Shown: positions 37,982 to 46,774, counted from the first letter of the stretch. The stretch: 64,000 bases of DNA from Streptomyces sp. DH37 (GCF_029813835.1 NZ_JARVKV010000003.1:1-64000); one strand, 5' to 3'. The notes: generated by a model from the letters alone, not told the origin. Made by a program: numbers and translations.

Positions 37982-38878
37982 TCAGCGTCCGAGCAGCTCC
38001 ACCGTGCGGATCACGCAGACGGCCGCGATCACCAGCAGCACCGCCGCCATCGTGCCGTACTGCACCAGCGCCCGCCGCGCGCGGGGGGCGTGCACCATCG
38101 CGTAGGCGACGACCGCTCCCACCACCAGGCCGCCGATGTGGGCCTCCCAGGCGATGCCGGAGAACCTGAAGGTGATGACCAGGTTGATCGCCAGCAGCAC
38201 CAGGATCGGGCGCATGTCGTACCTCATCCGCCGCATCAGCACGGCGGTGGCGCCGAACAGCCCGTAGATCGCCCCCGAGGCGCCCAGCGACTCCTGGTTC
38301 TGCGCGGCGAGCAGATACGTCAGGGCGCTGCCTCCCAGCGCGGACAGCAGGTACAGCGCCAGGAACCGCCAGCGGCCCAGCGCCGCCTCCAGCTGCGGGC
38401 CGAGCCACCACAGCGCCAGCATGTTGAAGCCGATGTGCCAGATCTCCTGGTGCAGGAAGGCGGAGGTCAGCATGCGGTGCCACTCGCCGTCCGCGACCCC
38501 GGCCCAGTCGGCCGCGGCCGGGTCGTAGGCGTGGCCCAGCATCGTCAGCGCCCCGACCAGGGACCGGTCGTCGGCCGCCAGCACCAGGAGGAACACCGCC
38601 ACGTTGATGCCCAGCAGCACCTTGGTGACCAGCCGCGGATCGGCGGCGACGGTGCCGCCCGCCAGGGTGCGCGGCCTGGAGTCGCCCCCCGTACGGCCCC
38701 CGCCGGGGCCGCCGCGCACGCACTCGGGGCACTGGTAGCCGACCGAGGCCGGGATCATGCAGTCGGGACAGATCGGCCGGTCGCAGCGGGCGCAGGAGAT
38801 GCCGGTCTCCCGGTCCGGGTGCCGGTAGCAGTGCGGCACGGCCGGCCGCGACCCGTCCTGCTGGTCCTCCATGGCCAC
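37982..38878 (-). CDS. Rhomboid family intramembrane serine protease
   Basis: 298 aa. An N-terminal zinc-binding region (CYRHPDRETGISCARCDRP, CPDC, CPECV) precedes a six-helix rhomboid core. Catalytic Ser is in LGASGAIYGLFGA and His in AHIGGLVVGAVV; the conserved FNMLALWWLGPQLE helix is present. The protease cuts membrane-anchored substrates; none is known here. GTG at 38878 used; an ATG two codons later is equally possible. Confidence 0.92.
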   Translation of the reverse strand: MAMEDQQDGSRPAVPHCYRHPDRETGISCARCDRPICPDCMIPASVGYQCPECVRGGPGGGRTGGDSRPRTLAGGTVAADPRLVTKVLLGINVAVFLLVLAADDRSLVGALTMLGHAYDPAAADWAGVADGEWHRMLTSAFLHQEIWHIGFNMLALWWLGPQLEAALGRWRFLALYLLSALGGSALTYLLAAQNQESLGASGAIYGLFGATAVLMRRMRYDMRPILVLLAINLVITFRFSGIAWEAHIGGLVVGAVVAYAMVHAPRARRALVQYGTMAAVLLVIAAVCVIRTVELLGR

Positions 38879-38940
38879 CTCAACGCCCCCTCACGACGGA
38901 CACGGCACGCTGCACACGGCTGTGGCGTACCCACGGAAAC

Positions 38941-39009
38941 GGAGAACACCGGAGAACGCCGGGGAACACCGAAAACACCGGAGAACGCCGAGGAACACCG
39001 AGGAACACC
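38941..39009. repeat. Tandem decamer array, GRRGAACRCC type
   Basis: Seven consecutive 9-10-nt units: GGAGAACACC, GGAGAACGCC, GGGGAACACC, GAAAACACC, GGAGAACGCC, GAGGAACACC, GAGGAACACC. It lies between the rhomboid start and the cyclophilin stop. A second array of opposite polarity is at 39092-39131. Not a CRISPR: units are too short and have no spacers. Confidence 0.8.
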
Positions 39010-39057
39010 GCCCCACCTGTCCTACGGACGGGCGGGACGGCGGGTTCCCCGGTCGGC

Positions 39058-39092
39058 CGCCGGGCGGATCCGGCGGTGCCGGCCGCCCGGCG
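39058..39092. terminator. Hairpin behind cyclophilin gene
   Basis: 10-bp stem CGCCGGGCGG/CCGCCCGGCG with a 15-nt loop, 24 nt beyond the ppiA stop on the minus strand and between the two decamer arrays. Confidence 0.6.
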
Positions 39093-39131
39093 GTGTTCGA
39101 CGGCGTTCAGCGGCTTTCAGCGGCGCTCGAC
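39092..39131. repeat. Reverse-polarity decamer array at the ppiA 3' end
   Basis: Four 10-nt units: GGTGTTCGAC, GGCGTTCAGC, GGCTTTCAGC, GGCGCTCGAC, overlapping the ppiA stop codon. Read on the other strand they are GNYGAACGCC-like, the same theme as the array at 38941, so the two could fold together in RNA. Confidence 0.6.
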
Positions 39132-39644
39132 GACGACCGACTCGATCACGACGTCCTGCAGCGGACGGTCGGTGCGCGGGTTGGTCTGGGTGGACGCGAT
39201 GGCGTCCACGACCCGCTGGCCCGCCTGGTCGGCGACCTCGCCGAAGATGGTGTGCTTGCCGGTCAGCCAGGCGGTCGGGGAGACGGTGATGAAGAACTGC
39301 GACCCGTTGGTGCCCGGACCGGCGTTGGCCATCGCCAGCAGGTACGGCTTGTTGAAGGCCAGGTCCGGGTGGAACTCGTCGCCGAACTCGTAGCCCGGGC
39401 CACCGGTGCCGTTGCCCAGCGGGTCGCCGCCCTGGATCATGAAGCCACTGATCACCCGGTGGAAGACCGTGCCGTCGTACAGCCTGTCGGTGGACTTCTG
39501 CCCGGTGGCCGGGTGGGTCCACTCGCGCTTGCCCTCGGCGAGTTCGACGAAGTTCTTGACCGTCTTCGGCGCGTGGTCAGGGAAGAGCCGGATGGTGATG
39601 TCGCCCTGGTTGGTCTTCAGGGTGGCATAGAGCTGCTCGGCCAC
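39117..39644 (-). CDS. ppiA: Cyclophilin-type peptidyl-prolyl cis-trans isomerase
   Basis: 175 aa. Cytosolic cyclophilin. Motifs: KTVKNFVELAEG, YDGTVFHRVISGFMIQGGDP (active Arg, Phe, Gln), ANAGPGTNGSQFFIT and GKHTIFGEV. No signal peptide. Start MAEQLYATLKTNQGDITIRL. Its last codons lie within the second decamer array. Confidence 0.95.
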   Translation of the reverse strand: MAEQLYATLKTNQGDITIRLFPDHAPKTVKNFVELAEGKREWTHPATGQKSTDRLYDGTVFHRVISGFMIQGGDPLGNGTGGPGYEFGDEFHPDLAFNKPYLLAMANAGPGTNGSQFFITVSPTAWLTGKHTIFGEVADQAGQRVVDAIASTQTNPRTDRPLQDVVIESVVVERR

Positions 39645-39844
39645 GATCTACCTTCCATCTGCACGTTCGGAACCCCCCGATCCTCGCACAGCCGGACCGT
39701 CGCCACCGTTCGGCGGGGCGCCACCGCGGAGATCCGGTATAGCCCGTATGCCCGTTGGGGCATGCCTCGGCACCGTTGGGAAGGCATGATCTCCACCATG
39801 GGTGGAAGGCGGAAGACACACGCCACCGATGAGGAGGAGATCCC

Positions 39845-40501
39845 GTGACCCGCATGGACAGCGTGCGCAGCGCGACCGACAACGCGAGGGAGACCGTGCG
39901 GCACGCCGCGGAAGCGGTGGCGCCGAAGGTGGCCCTCGCGGCCGGACAGGCCCGGTCCACCGTGCGTGGGCAGTACGCCGCCCATGTCGTGCCGCGACTG
40001 GAGCAGGCCCGCGAGACGCTGCCTCCGGCGGTCGACCTGGCCGCCGCCCGGGCGGCCCACCGCACCCGCGAGGCCGCGCGCGCGGCGAGCGAGTACGCCG
40101 GTCCCCGCGTCGAGGCCGCCCGTGCCGCGGCCGGCCCGGTCCGGGAGGCGGCCGTGGCCCGTTCCACCGCGGCCGTCGCCGCGCTGCGCGGGGAACTGAC
40201 CGCGGAGGACATCCGCAAGCTCGCGCGGCGCAAGGCCCGCCGGGCGCGCACGGGCCGGGCGTTCAGGAAGCTGATGGTGGTCGGCCTCGTCGCCGGCGGT
40301 GTGGCGGCCGCCTGGAAGTGGTGGGAGAAGCAGTCCAACCCCGACTGGCTGGTCGAGCCCCCGGCCGCCACCGAGGTCGGCAGCGACGCGGCCCTCATGG
40401 AGGGCACCGGCTCCGTCGAGCCGGAGGCCGAGGCCGGGGCCAAGCAGACCGACACCCAGGGCGTTCCCTCCGAGGCCGCTCCGTCGGACGAGGAGCGCTG
40501 A
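39845..40501 (+). CDS. DUF5324 family protein
   Basis: 218 aa. An Ala/Arg-rich helical protein (MTRMDSVRSATDNARETVRH) with one possible membrane segment (about 142-160, LMVVGLVAGGVAAAWKWWE) and an acidic C-terminal tail. Matches the actinobacterial DUF5324 family, function unknown. Start is GTG with GAGGAG 9 nt upstream. It is divergent from ppiA. Confidence 0.85.
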   Translation: MTRMDSVRSATDNARETVRHAAEAVAPKVALAAGQARSTVRGQYAAHVVPRLEQARETLPPAVDLAAARAAHRTREAARAASEYAGPRVEAARAAAGPVREAAVARSTAAVAALRGELTAEDIRKLARRKARRARTGRAFRKLMVVGLVAGGVAAAWKWWEKQSNPDWLVEPPAATEVGSDAALMEGTGSVEPEAEAGAKQTDTQGVPSEAAPSDEER

Positions 40502-40612
40502 CGGCGCCCGCCTCCCCGGCGGCCCCGCCGACCGCCTTCGCGCGCCCTCGTACGGCGGCACGACACCGGCCACGGCACCGCACCGGCCACGGCACGGCAC
40601 GGCACAAAACAG

Positions 40613-40659
40613 CAGGCCCGGTACCGCGGGACCCATGGGGTCCACCGGCACCGGGCCTG
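40613..40659. terminator. Nested hairpin behind tRNA-Ala
   Basis: Outer 10-bp stem CAGGCCCGGT/ACCGGGCCTG (40613-40622, 40650-40659) enclosing GGACCC-ATG-GGGTCC. It begins 7 nt after the tRNA-Ala 3' end and also faces the DUF5324 gene. Confidence 0.75.
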
Positions 40660-40666
40660 TGTGACG

Positions 40667-40739
40667 TGGAGCTTAGGGGAGTCGAACCCCTGACATCTGC
40701 CATGCAAAGACAGCGCTCTACCAACTGAGCTAAAGCCCC
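40667..40739 (-). tRNA. tRNA-Ala (anticodon TGC)
   Basis: 73 nt. Acceptor GGGGCTT with AAGCTCC (one G-U), D arm TAGCTCAGTTGGTAGAGCG, anticodon loop TTTGCAT giving TGC, T arm CAGGGGTTCGACTCCCCT. Discriminator A; CCA not encoded. Confidence 0.95.
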
Positions 40740-40868
40740 GCCGCTCACCAGAGTACCCAATGACCCGGGTTGGTTCCGACCGGGTATCGCTCCGCGTGCG
40801 CCGCCTCCGTAGGATGCTCGGCAAGTTCGCTCCAGCGAAGCGGACACGGGGAGACAGGGGAGAGAGCG

Positions 40869-41420
40869 ATGGACGCAGCACAGCAGGAGGCGACCGCGAG
40901 GGCACGGGAACTGCAGAGCCAGTGGTACGGCGAGCCCCTGGGCACCCTCTTCCGCCGCCTCATCGACGACCTCGGCCTCAACCAGGCACGGCTGGCCACG
41001 GTGCTCGGACTCTCGGCGCCCATGCTCTCCCAGCTGATGAGCGGTCAGCGCGCGAAGATCGGCAACCCCGCCGTCGTCCAGCGGGTCCAGGCGCTGCAGG
41101 AGCTGGCCACCGAGGTCAGCAAGGGCACCGTCACCGCCGCCGAGGCCACCCAGCGCATGGACGAGATCCGCCGCACCGCCGGCGGCAACGTGCTGACCTC
41201 CTCCACCCACGTCACCCCGTCCGGCGGCCAGGCGACGACCGTCAAGCGCGTCGTGCGCGAGATCCAGGCGTTGCTGCGCTCGGTCGCGGACGCGGCCGAC
41301 ATCATCGACGCGTCCGACTCCCTCTCCGGCAGCCACCCGGAGCTGGCGGAGTTCCTGAGGGTGTACGGCGCGGGCAAGACCGCCGACGCGGTCCGGCACT
41401 ACGAGGCGCACCAGGCCTGA
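40869..41420 (+). CDS. Helix-turn-helix DNA-binding protein
   Basis: 183 aa. An XRE-type helix-turn-helix at about residues 22-65 (LFRRLIDDLGLNQARLATVL; GLSAPMLSQLMSGQRAKIGN) is followed by a helical C-terminus that may dimerise. No recognised ligand domain. It precedes a membrane Ser/Thr kinase by 52 bp on the same strand and may be its substrate or regulator (inference). Confidence 0.87.
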   Translation: MDAAQQEATARARELQSQWYGEPLGTLFRRLIDDLGLNQARLATVLGLSAPMLSQLMSGQRAKIGNPAVVQRVQALQELATEVSKGTVTAAEATQRMDEIRRTAGGNVLTSSTHVTPSGGQATTVKRVVREIQALLRSVADAADIIDASDSLSGSHPELAEFLRVYGAGKTADAVRHYEAHQA

Positions 41421-41472
41421 GCGCGGCGGACGACGGCAACCGACGGGACAGGGACGAGGCGGGCACGGCGCG

Positions 41473-42891
41473 ATGGGTGAGATCTTCGCTGGTCGGTACG
41501 AGCTGGTCGACCCGATCGGGCGCGGCGGCGTCGGCGCGGTCTGGCGCACCTGGGACCACCGGCGCAGGCGCTACGTGGCCGCCAAGGTCCTCCAGCAGAG
41601 CGACGCGCACACCCTGCTGCGGTTCGTCCGCGAGCAGGCGCTGCGCATCGACCACCCCCACGTCCTGGCCCCGACGAGCTGGGCCGCCGACGACGACAAG
41701 GTCCTGTTCACCATGGACCTGGTCCGCGGCGGCTCGCTCGCGCACCTCATAGGCGACTACGGACCCCTGCCGCCGACCTATGTGTGCGCCCTCCTCGACC
41801 AGTTGCTGTCCGGGCTGTCCGCGGTGCACGCCGAGGAGGTGGTGCACCGCGACATCAAGCCCGCCAACATCCTGCTGGAGGCCACCGGCACCGGCCGCCC
41901 CCACCTGCGGCTGTCCGACTTCGGCATCGCGATGCGCAAGGGCGAGCCGCGGCTGACCGAGGCCGACTACGTGGTCGGCACGCCCGGGTACTTCGCGCCC
42001 GAGCAACTGCTGGGCGCCGAACCGGACTTCCCCGCCGACCTGTACGCGGTCGGGCTGGTGGCGCTGTACCTGCTCACCGGCCGGAAACCGGACTCCCAGG
42101 CGCTGGTGGAGGCGTACACGGGCGGGGTGCCGCCGACGCCGCAGGACGTACCCGAGCCGCTGTGGCAGGTGCTCGGCACCCTGCTGCACCCCGATCCGGA
42201 CGCCCGTTTCCGCACGGCGACGGGCGTGCGGAAGGCGCTGGCGTCCGCCGTGGAACTGCTGTCGACGGACACCACGCTGGAGCAGGAGGTCGTGGAGGTC
42301 TTCGACCAGATCGGGCCGCTGCCGCCCGGTTTCGGGCCGGACGGGCCGGAGGAGGGGCGGGACGGCGGTGAGGGCCGGGGCCGGGAGGCCGCCGGGCCCT
42401 CCGCGTTCCCGCCCTCGGACACCGGCAGCTTCCACCTCCCCCCGCCCGTGCGGGAGGTGTCCGCCGGGGAACCGCCGCGGGCCCCGGAACGGCCCGCCGC
42501 ACCGCCGGCCCCGCCGGTCCGGACGCCGGCGCACGGAGCGGCATACGGAGCGGCCCATGGACCGGCGCACGGACCGGCGCACGGGCCGGCCCACGAACCC
42601 GCACCGCAGGCGACCACGCAGACGTCCCGTCCGGCCGCCGCGCAGCCGTATCCGCCGTCGTACCCGTACCCGGCGCCGCCCCACACCGGTACGCCCCCGA
42701 CGCGGCCCTACACGGCCGCTCACCAGCCCTCCCCCTCCGCCGGTCCCGCGCCCGCCGCGCCGGCGCGCACGTCGCACCGCGCCCCCGCGGCGCGCCGGCC
42801 GGGGCCGCCCCCGAAGGTGGCGTTCCCGCTCCTGGTGCTCGCCCTGGTCTGCATCGCCGTCGGCGTCTGGGCGCTGACCCAGGCCCCCTGA
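41473..42891 (+). CDS. Membrane Ser/Thr protein kinase without PASTA domains
   Basis: 472 aa. Kinase domain at 8-270: GRGGVGAVWRTWD, AAKVL, HRDIKPANILL, SDFGIA, GTPGYFAPEQLLG. A disordered Pro/Ala/His region (AHGAAYGAAHGPAHGPAHGP) leads to one C-terminal membrane helix (about 448-468, AFPLLVLALVCIAVGVWAL) with almost nothing outside the cell. So unlike PknB it has no extracellular sensor. It is convergent with the VWA gene pair. Substrate unknown. Confidence 0.92.
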   Translation: MGEIFAGRYELVDPIGRGGVGAVWRTWDHRRRRYVAAKVLQQSDAHTLLRFVREQALRIDHPHVLAPTSWAADDDKVLFTMDLVRGGSLAHLIGDYGPLPPTYVCALLDQLLSGLSAVHAEEVVHRDIKPANILLEATGTGRPHLRLSDFGIAMRKGEPRLTEADYVVGTPGYFAPEQLLGAEPDFPADLYAVGLVALYLLTGRKPDSQALVEAYTGGVPPTPQDVPEPLWQVLGTLLHPDPDARFRTATGVRKALASAVELLSTDTTLEQEVVEVFDQIGPLPPGFGPDGPEEGRDGGEGRGREAAGPSAFPPSDTGSFHLPPPVREVSAGEPPRAPERPAAPPAPPVRTPAHGAAYGAAHGPAHGPAHGPAHEPAPQATTQTSRPAAAQPYPPSYPYPAPPHTGTPPTRPYTAAHQPSPSAGPAPAAPARTSHRAPAARRPGPPPKVAFPLLVLALVCIAVGVWALTQAP

Positions 42892-42918
42892 CCCGGGCTC
42901 CCCGACCCTGGACGTCCC

Positions 42919-42948
42919 GGAACGCACTGGAACGCCCCGGAACGCCCC
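42919..42948. repeat. Three GGAACGCMCY decamers downstream of the kinase gene
   Basis: GGAACGCACT, GGAACGCCCC, GGAACGCCCC in tandem in the 104-bp gap between convergent genes, flanked by partial copies (CCGGAACGC, CCGGAACATC). The GGAACRCC core is the same as in the 38941 array. Confidence 0.6.
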
Positions 42949-42995
42949 CGGAACATCGGGACTCGGTACCGGTCGGCGCCGACGTCACGCCGACG

Positions 42996-44300
42996 TCAGC
43001 CCCGGGCCGCGCTCCGCCGGGCGAGGAGCGTCCACAGGCCGAGCCCCACCAGCAGCGCGGTCCCGGTCCCGATGCCGGCCCAGCCCACCAGCCGCAGGGT
43101 GCCGCCGTTGCCGGCCTCCGCCTGGCTCAGACCCCTGGCCGCGGCTTCGCGGTCGTCCTCGGTGACCGCGAAGCCCGCCTCGGCGGCGTTCCCGTCGTAC
43201 CCGGGCCCGGGCCCCGGCGTGCCCTCGACCGTGGTGCGCAGCACCACCGGCACCGCGCCGTCGACGGACTCGGCCAGTCCGGCGCTCGCGTGCACCGCGA
43301 TGTAGTACCAGCCGGAGAAGCGCGTGCGGCCGAGCTCCGTGGCGCCGTCGAAGCGGTTGGCGAAGGCGACGCGCCGGCTCTGCAGGGAGTGCGCGGCGGG
43401 CTTGTCCGCCTGGTAGCCCACGCCGTGGGTGCTGATCCGTCCGCGGGCGGTGTTGTAGAAGTCCACCCGGAAGGCGCCGCTGACGTAGGGGGCGTCGTCC
43501 TCCCCGGTCCTGGCGGTGCCGAACTCCACTTCGGTGAAGAGCTGCTGGCCCCAGTCGAGCGGCACCTTGTAGAAGCGGGTCTCACCCGGCCGCAGCCGGT
43601 CGCTCCAGTTGCCCTCGTCCATGCCCGGGGCGTCGTTGAACCCGGTGCCGCCCTCGATGGGCCTGGCCTCCCCCGGCGGCGGCCCCGGCGGGACGGGCGT
43701 CTCGGCCGCGGGCGGGGTGTCGGGGACGGGCTTCCTCAGCCCCGGCTCCCGCATGAAGCGGATCTCCAGCGGCCAGCGGGTGGGGTCGGAGGTCCCCGCG
43801 CTCTCCCGCTCCACGGAGAAGTGGTAGACCCCCCGCTTCTGGCAGTAGCCGTCCTCCCTGATCATGCGCCAGGCGTGGTCGGCGATCGGCCGGGCGGAGC
43901 CGTCGCCGCCGAAACTCACGTCCGCGTCGCCGCAGTTGGTGCCGTCCGTGGCCTCCAGGACCACCTTGATGCCGTCCATGCCGTTGACCCGGCTGCCCGG
44001 TTCCGGCAGGGCGACCGCGGATATCCAGGCGTTGGAGGTGTCGTCCAGCGTGACGCTGTAGTACCTCCGCTCGCCCGGCCCGATGTCGTCGGTGTAGACG
44101 CCGGGTTCGATGGCCGGGCCGTGGGCGCTGCTCTCACGGCCCTCGACGGGCCGGGCGCCGGGGGCCGTCTCGTACGCGGGCAGGTCGTCCGGGCCGGCCG
44201 CCCGCGCCGCCACCGCCGTGCCCGGCAGGGCGGCGACCGCGCACAGCGCCGCCGTGGCGGCCAGTCCGCTCCTCACCGTGCGCCCCGTACGCCCCTTCAC
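42996..44300 (-). CDS. Secreted membrane-anchored protein, sibling of the VWA protein
   Basis: 434 aa. Signal peptide (TVRSGLAATAALCAVAALPG), an extracytoplasmic region of two beta-rich segments, and a C-terminal membrane helix with a basic tail (WTLLARRSAARG). The first segment, PGVYTDDIGPGERRYYSVTL, matches PGQYTDTIGPGEKRWYAAEL in the VWA protein next door, and both have GGTGFNDA. So they are paralogues, but this one lacks the VWA domain. GTG at 44300 overlaps the VWA gene stop by 4 nt. Function unknown. Confidence 0.8.
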   Translation of the reverse strand: MKGRTGRTVRSGLAATAALCAVAALPGTAVAARAAGPDDLPAYETAPGARPVEGRESSAHGPAIEPGVYTDDIGPGERRYYSVTLDDTSNAWISAVALPEPGSRVNGMDGIKVVLEATDGTNCGDADVSFGGDGSARPIADHAWRMIREDGYCQKRGVYHFSVERESAGTSDPTRWPLEIRFMREPGLRKPVPDTPPAAETPVPPGPPPGEARPIEGGTGFNDAPGMDEGNWSDRLRPGETRFYKVPLDWGQQLFTEVEFGTARTGEDDAPYVSGAFRVDFYNTARGRISTHGVGYQADKPAAHSLQSRRVAFANRFDGATELGRTRFSGWYYIAVHASAGLAESVDGAVPVVLRTTVEGTPGPGPGYDGNAAEAGFAVTEDDREAAARGLSQAEAGNGGTLRLVGWAGIGTGTALLVGLGLWTLLARRSAARG

Positions 44301-46249
44301 CACGCGCCACCCCTCGTCGTCCCGTTCGTGCCGTCGCCCCCGGCCTCCGCCGTACGTGCCGCCGTACGCCTGCGCGACCGTGCGTACGCCGCGGCCAGTA
44401 CGGCCGCCAGCACCGCTCCCGCGCCGCCCGTCGCCGCGGCGACGGCCGGACCGGACCATCCTGCACCGCCGGGGCCGGAGCTGTCGCGGGCGGCCCCCGC
44501 CGCCCGCTCCCGCACCGCGGGCGCGCCGTGCTGCGGCCCGGTCCTCTCCTCGCCGATCACCGCCACCCGCAGGACGAAGCCGACGGCGACGTTCTCGGCG
44601 AGCCGCGCGGCGTTCGGGTCGAGGCCGACCCCGATGTAGTACTCGCCCGCGCGCCGCACCGGCACCGCGCGGGCCTCGTCCTCCCAGCGGTTGGTCCACG
44701 CCACCGGCACCGTCCCGTTGGACACCGCCGCCGGCTCGCCCCGGTAGAGGGCGTCGGTGTCGAACTCCGAGGTGGGGCGGACGGGCACCCGGGTGGGGCC
44801 GTACACGTCGGTGCTCACGTACGTCAGCACCCCGGCCGGGTCCTCGACGGTCGGCTCGTTGCCGAACTCCACGTCGTACCGCAGCTGCTGGCCCCAGCCG
44901 ACCCGCACCCGGTACCAGCGGGTCTGGGCGGGCAGCAGTTCGTCGCGCCACACGCCGGGGCCGACGCGGCGGGCGTCGTTGAAACCGGTGCCGCCCTCGA
45001 CGTCGCGCGGCGGGGAGGTGGGCAGGGGCGCGTCCTCGCCGCCGGGGCCGTAGTCGGGCTCGGAGTGCGCCGGGACGGTGCCCTCGGCGAGCGGCTTCTC
45101 GGTGGCGAACAGCAGCTCGATCGGCCAGCGGCCCCGGTCGGAGTCCGGCCGGGAGTGCCGTTCGACCTCCAGCAGGTAGCGGCCGGGCCCGTCGCAGCCG
45201 CGGTCGCCGCCGGCCGAGGGGACGCGGCTGACGGCGGCGGTGACCGGCATGGCTCCGGCGCCCTGCCCGAAACGGCCCCAGGCGCTGTCGCACCGCGGAC
45301 GGTACCTCTCGTCCCGGACCAGGGTGAGCCGGAGCCCGTCCGTGGAGGCGGCCGGCACCCCGGGCTGGGGCACGGCCGTCACCGCGAGGTCGTCGGCGGC
45401 GGAGGCGGTGGAGTCGCCCAGTTCGGCGGCGTACCAGCGCTTCTCGCCGGGGCCGATGGTGTCCGTGTACTGGCCGGGGGTGATCGTGGGGGCGTCGTCC
45501 GCGGTCCGCCCGCCGGTGATCCGCTCGCCCTCCAGCCGGTAGCCGCCGGCGGAGAGCCGCGAGGCGCGCTGGAGCTGGCGGGCCAGGGCCTCCGCGTCGG
45601 GCGCGTCGTAGTACGAGCCGTGGCCGGCCGCGGCGACGCACCTGAGCTGCTCGCGGGCCTCTCCGTCGACCTGGAAGCCGATGGCGTCGATCCGCAGGGT
45701 CGCCGAGGAGGGGCCCTTCCCGCCGAGCTCCTCGGCGACCTCGCACGGGTCGGGGGTGCCGCAGGTGTCCTCGCCGTCGGAGACCAGCAGGATCGTGCGG
45801 CGGTCCCAGGAGCCCTCGGGCGCCCGGGGCAGGTCCTCGGCGGCCCTGCGCAGCGCCAGTCCGATCGGGGTGTCGCCCCTGGGCTCCACCCCGGCGACGG
45901 CCCGCTTGATCGCGGCGCGGTCCAGCGGCTCCACCGGCCGCACCAGACGGGTGTCGGTGCAGCCGCCCGGCCGGTCGGCGCCGTAGACCCGCAGTCCGGT
46001 GGGGTGGCCGTCGGGGAGGGCGTCGACGACCGTGCCCACGGCGCGCCGGGCGGCCTCGATGCGGGTCCCGCCCGAGCCGTCGTCCTCGGCCATCGAGCCG
46101 GAGGAGTCCAGCACCATCACCAGGGAGCCGTTGTCATCCGCAACCGTCCGTTGGGCCGCCGGAGCCGCGGCGGCGGGCGGGGCGGCGGCCAGGGCCAGGA
46201 GCGTCCCGCCCGTCAGTACCGCGGCCATACGGCGGTGGCGTCGTGTCAT
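44297..46249 (-). CDS. Secreted VWA-domain protein with C-terminal membrane anchor
   Basis: 650 aa. Signal peptide ending near AAPPAAAAPAAQ, then a von Willebrand A domain (about 40-225) with a complete metal site: VLDSSGSM (DxSxS), GDTPIG (Thr) and VSDGEDTC (Asp). Two beta-rich segments shared with the downstream protein follow (PGQYTDTIGPGEKRWYAAEL; GGTGFNDARRVGPG), then a C-terminal membrane helix and a basic tail. VWA domains bind proteins through the metal ion. It probably forms a surface complex with the neighbour. Confidence 0.88.
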   Translation of the reverse strand: MTRRHRRMAAVLTGGTLLALAAAPPAAAAPAAQRTVADDNGSLVMVLDSSGSMAEDDGSGGTRIEAARRAVGTVVDALPDGHPTGLRVYGADRPGGCTDTRLVRPVEPLDRAAIKRAVAGVEPRGDTPIGLALRRAAEDLPRAPEGSWDRRTILLVSDGEDTCGTPDPCEVAEELGGKGPSSATLRIDAIGFQVDGEAREQLRCVAAAGHGSYYDAPDAEALARQLQRASRLSAGGYRLEGERITGGRTADDAPTITPGQYTDTIGPGEKRWYAAELGDSTASAADDLAVTAVPQPGVPAASTDGLRLTLVRDERYRPRCDSAWGRFGQGAGAMPVTAAVSRVPSAGGDRGCDGPGRYLLEVERHSRPDSDRGRWPIELLFATEKPLAEGTVPAHSEPDYGPGGEDAPLPTSPPRDVEGGTGFNDARRVGPGVWRDELLPAQTRWYRVRVGWGQQLRYDVEFGNEPTVEDPAGVLTYVSTDVYGPTRVPVRPTSEFDTDALYRGEPAAVSNGTVPVAWTNRWEDEARAVPVRRAGEYYIGVGLDPNAARLAENVAVGFVLRVAVIGEERTGPQHGAPAVRERAAGAARDSSGPGGAGWSGPAVAAATGGAGAVLAAVLAAAYARSRRRTAARTAEAGGDGTNGTTRGGAW

Positions 46250-46397
46250 GGCTTGCTCCCCCTCGGTGCACCGCGTCCGGCGGCTTTGCGTAAGCACCGT
46301 ACTTATTTGCTAACGCACATTCAAGGGGTCTGCCGCCACGGCCTCGCGACACGTCCCGCCGCGCGTCCCGCCGCGCGTCCCGCCGGGCCCGGGGACG

Positions 46398-46432
46398 GCG
46401 AGGCCCCGGCCGGGAGCCGGCCGGGGCCTCGC
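46398..46432. terminator. Terminator hairpin behind DLW-39 gene
   Basis: 14-bp perfect stem GCGAGGCCCCGGCC/GGCCGGGGCCTCGC with a 7-nt loop, starting 20 nt after the DLW-39 stop. Confidence 0.85.
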
Positions 46433-46452
46433 GCCAAGTACCGGGATGCTCT

Positions 46453-46587
46453 TCAGACGCCCGAACCTGCGGGCACGGAGTCGGTCGCCTCCGTCCACAG
46501 ATCCTGCTCGGCGCGGTCCGCCTGGATCTGGCGGTACACGAGGAGCCCGCCGACGGCGGCCAGTGCGATCAGGAGAAGCTTCTTCAC
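46453..46587 (-). CDS. DLW-39 family small protein
   Basis: 44 aa. GTG start: VKKLLLIALAAVGGLLVYRQ, then a basic-acidic tail containing QDLWTEATD, the Asp-Leu-Trp motif that names the family. A single membrane-inserting helix at the N-terminus. These proteins lie downstream of DUF3566 and the tRNA genes near gyrA in many actinobacteria; function unknown. It is preceded by GGACGAGGTAGC and followed by a strong terminator, so it is probably expressed. Confidence 0.85.
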   Translation of the reverse strand: MKKLLLIALAAVGGLLVYRQIQADRAEQDLWTEATDSVPAGSGV

Positions 46588-46774
46588 CGCGCTACCTCGT
46601 CCTTCATAGACGTTGGGACCTACTGGCGCCCGATGATACCCAAGCGAACACTCCGGCAGGGCAACCGACCCGGGCGCACGGCGCTCCCCGGGCCGCCCGT
46701 CACCGCAGGTCCCGCCGGGCTTCCCGGCGCGGGCGGCACACCCCGTGCGGGCCCGTACCGGCCCCGTACACGCC

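Noticed and set aside
38941..39009. Possible CRISPR array
   Set aside because: Units are 9-10 nt with no spacers, and there are no cas genes in the window.
43019..46494. GCGTCCACA and CCGTCCACA as further DnaA boxes
   Set aside because: Two or more mismatches and, for most, a position within coding sequence; such weak matches are expected by chance.
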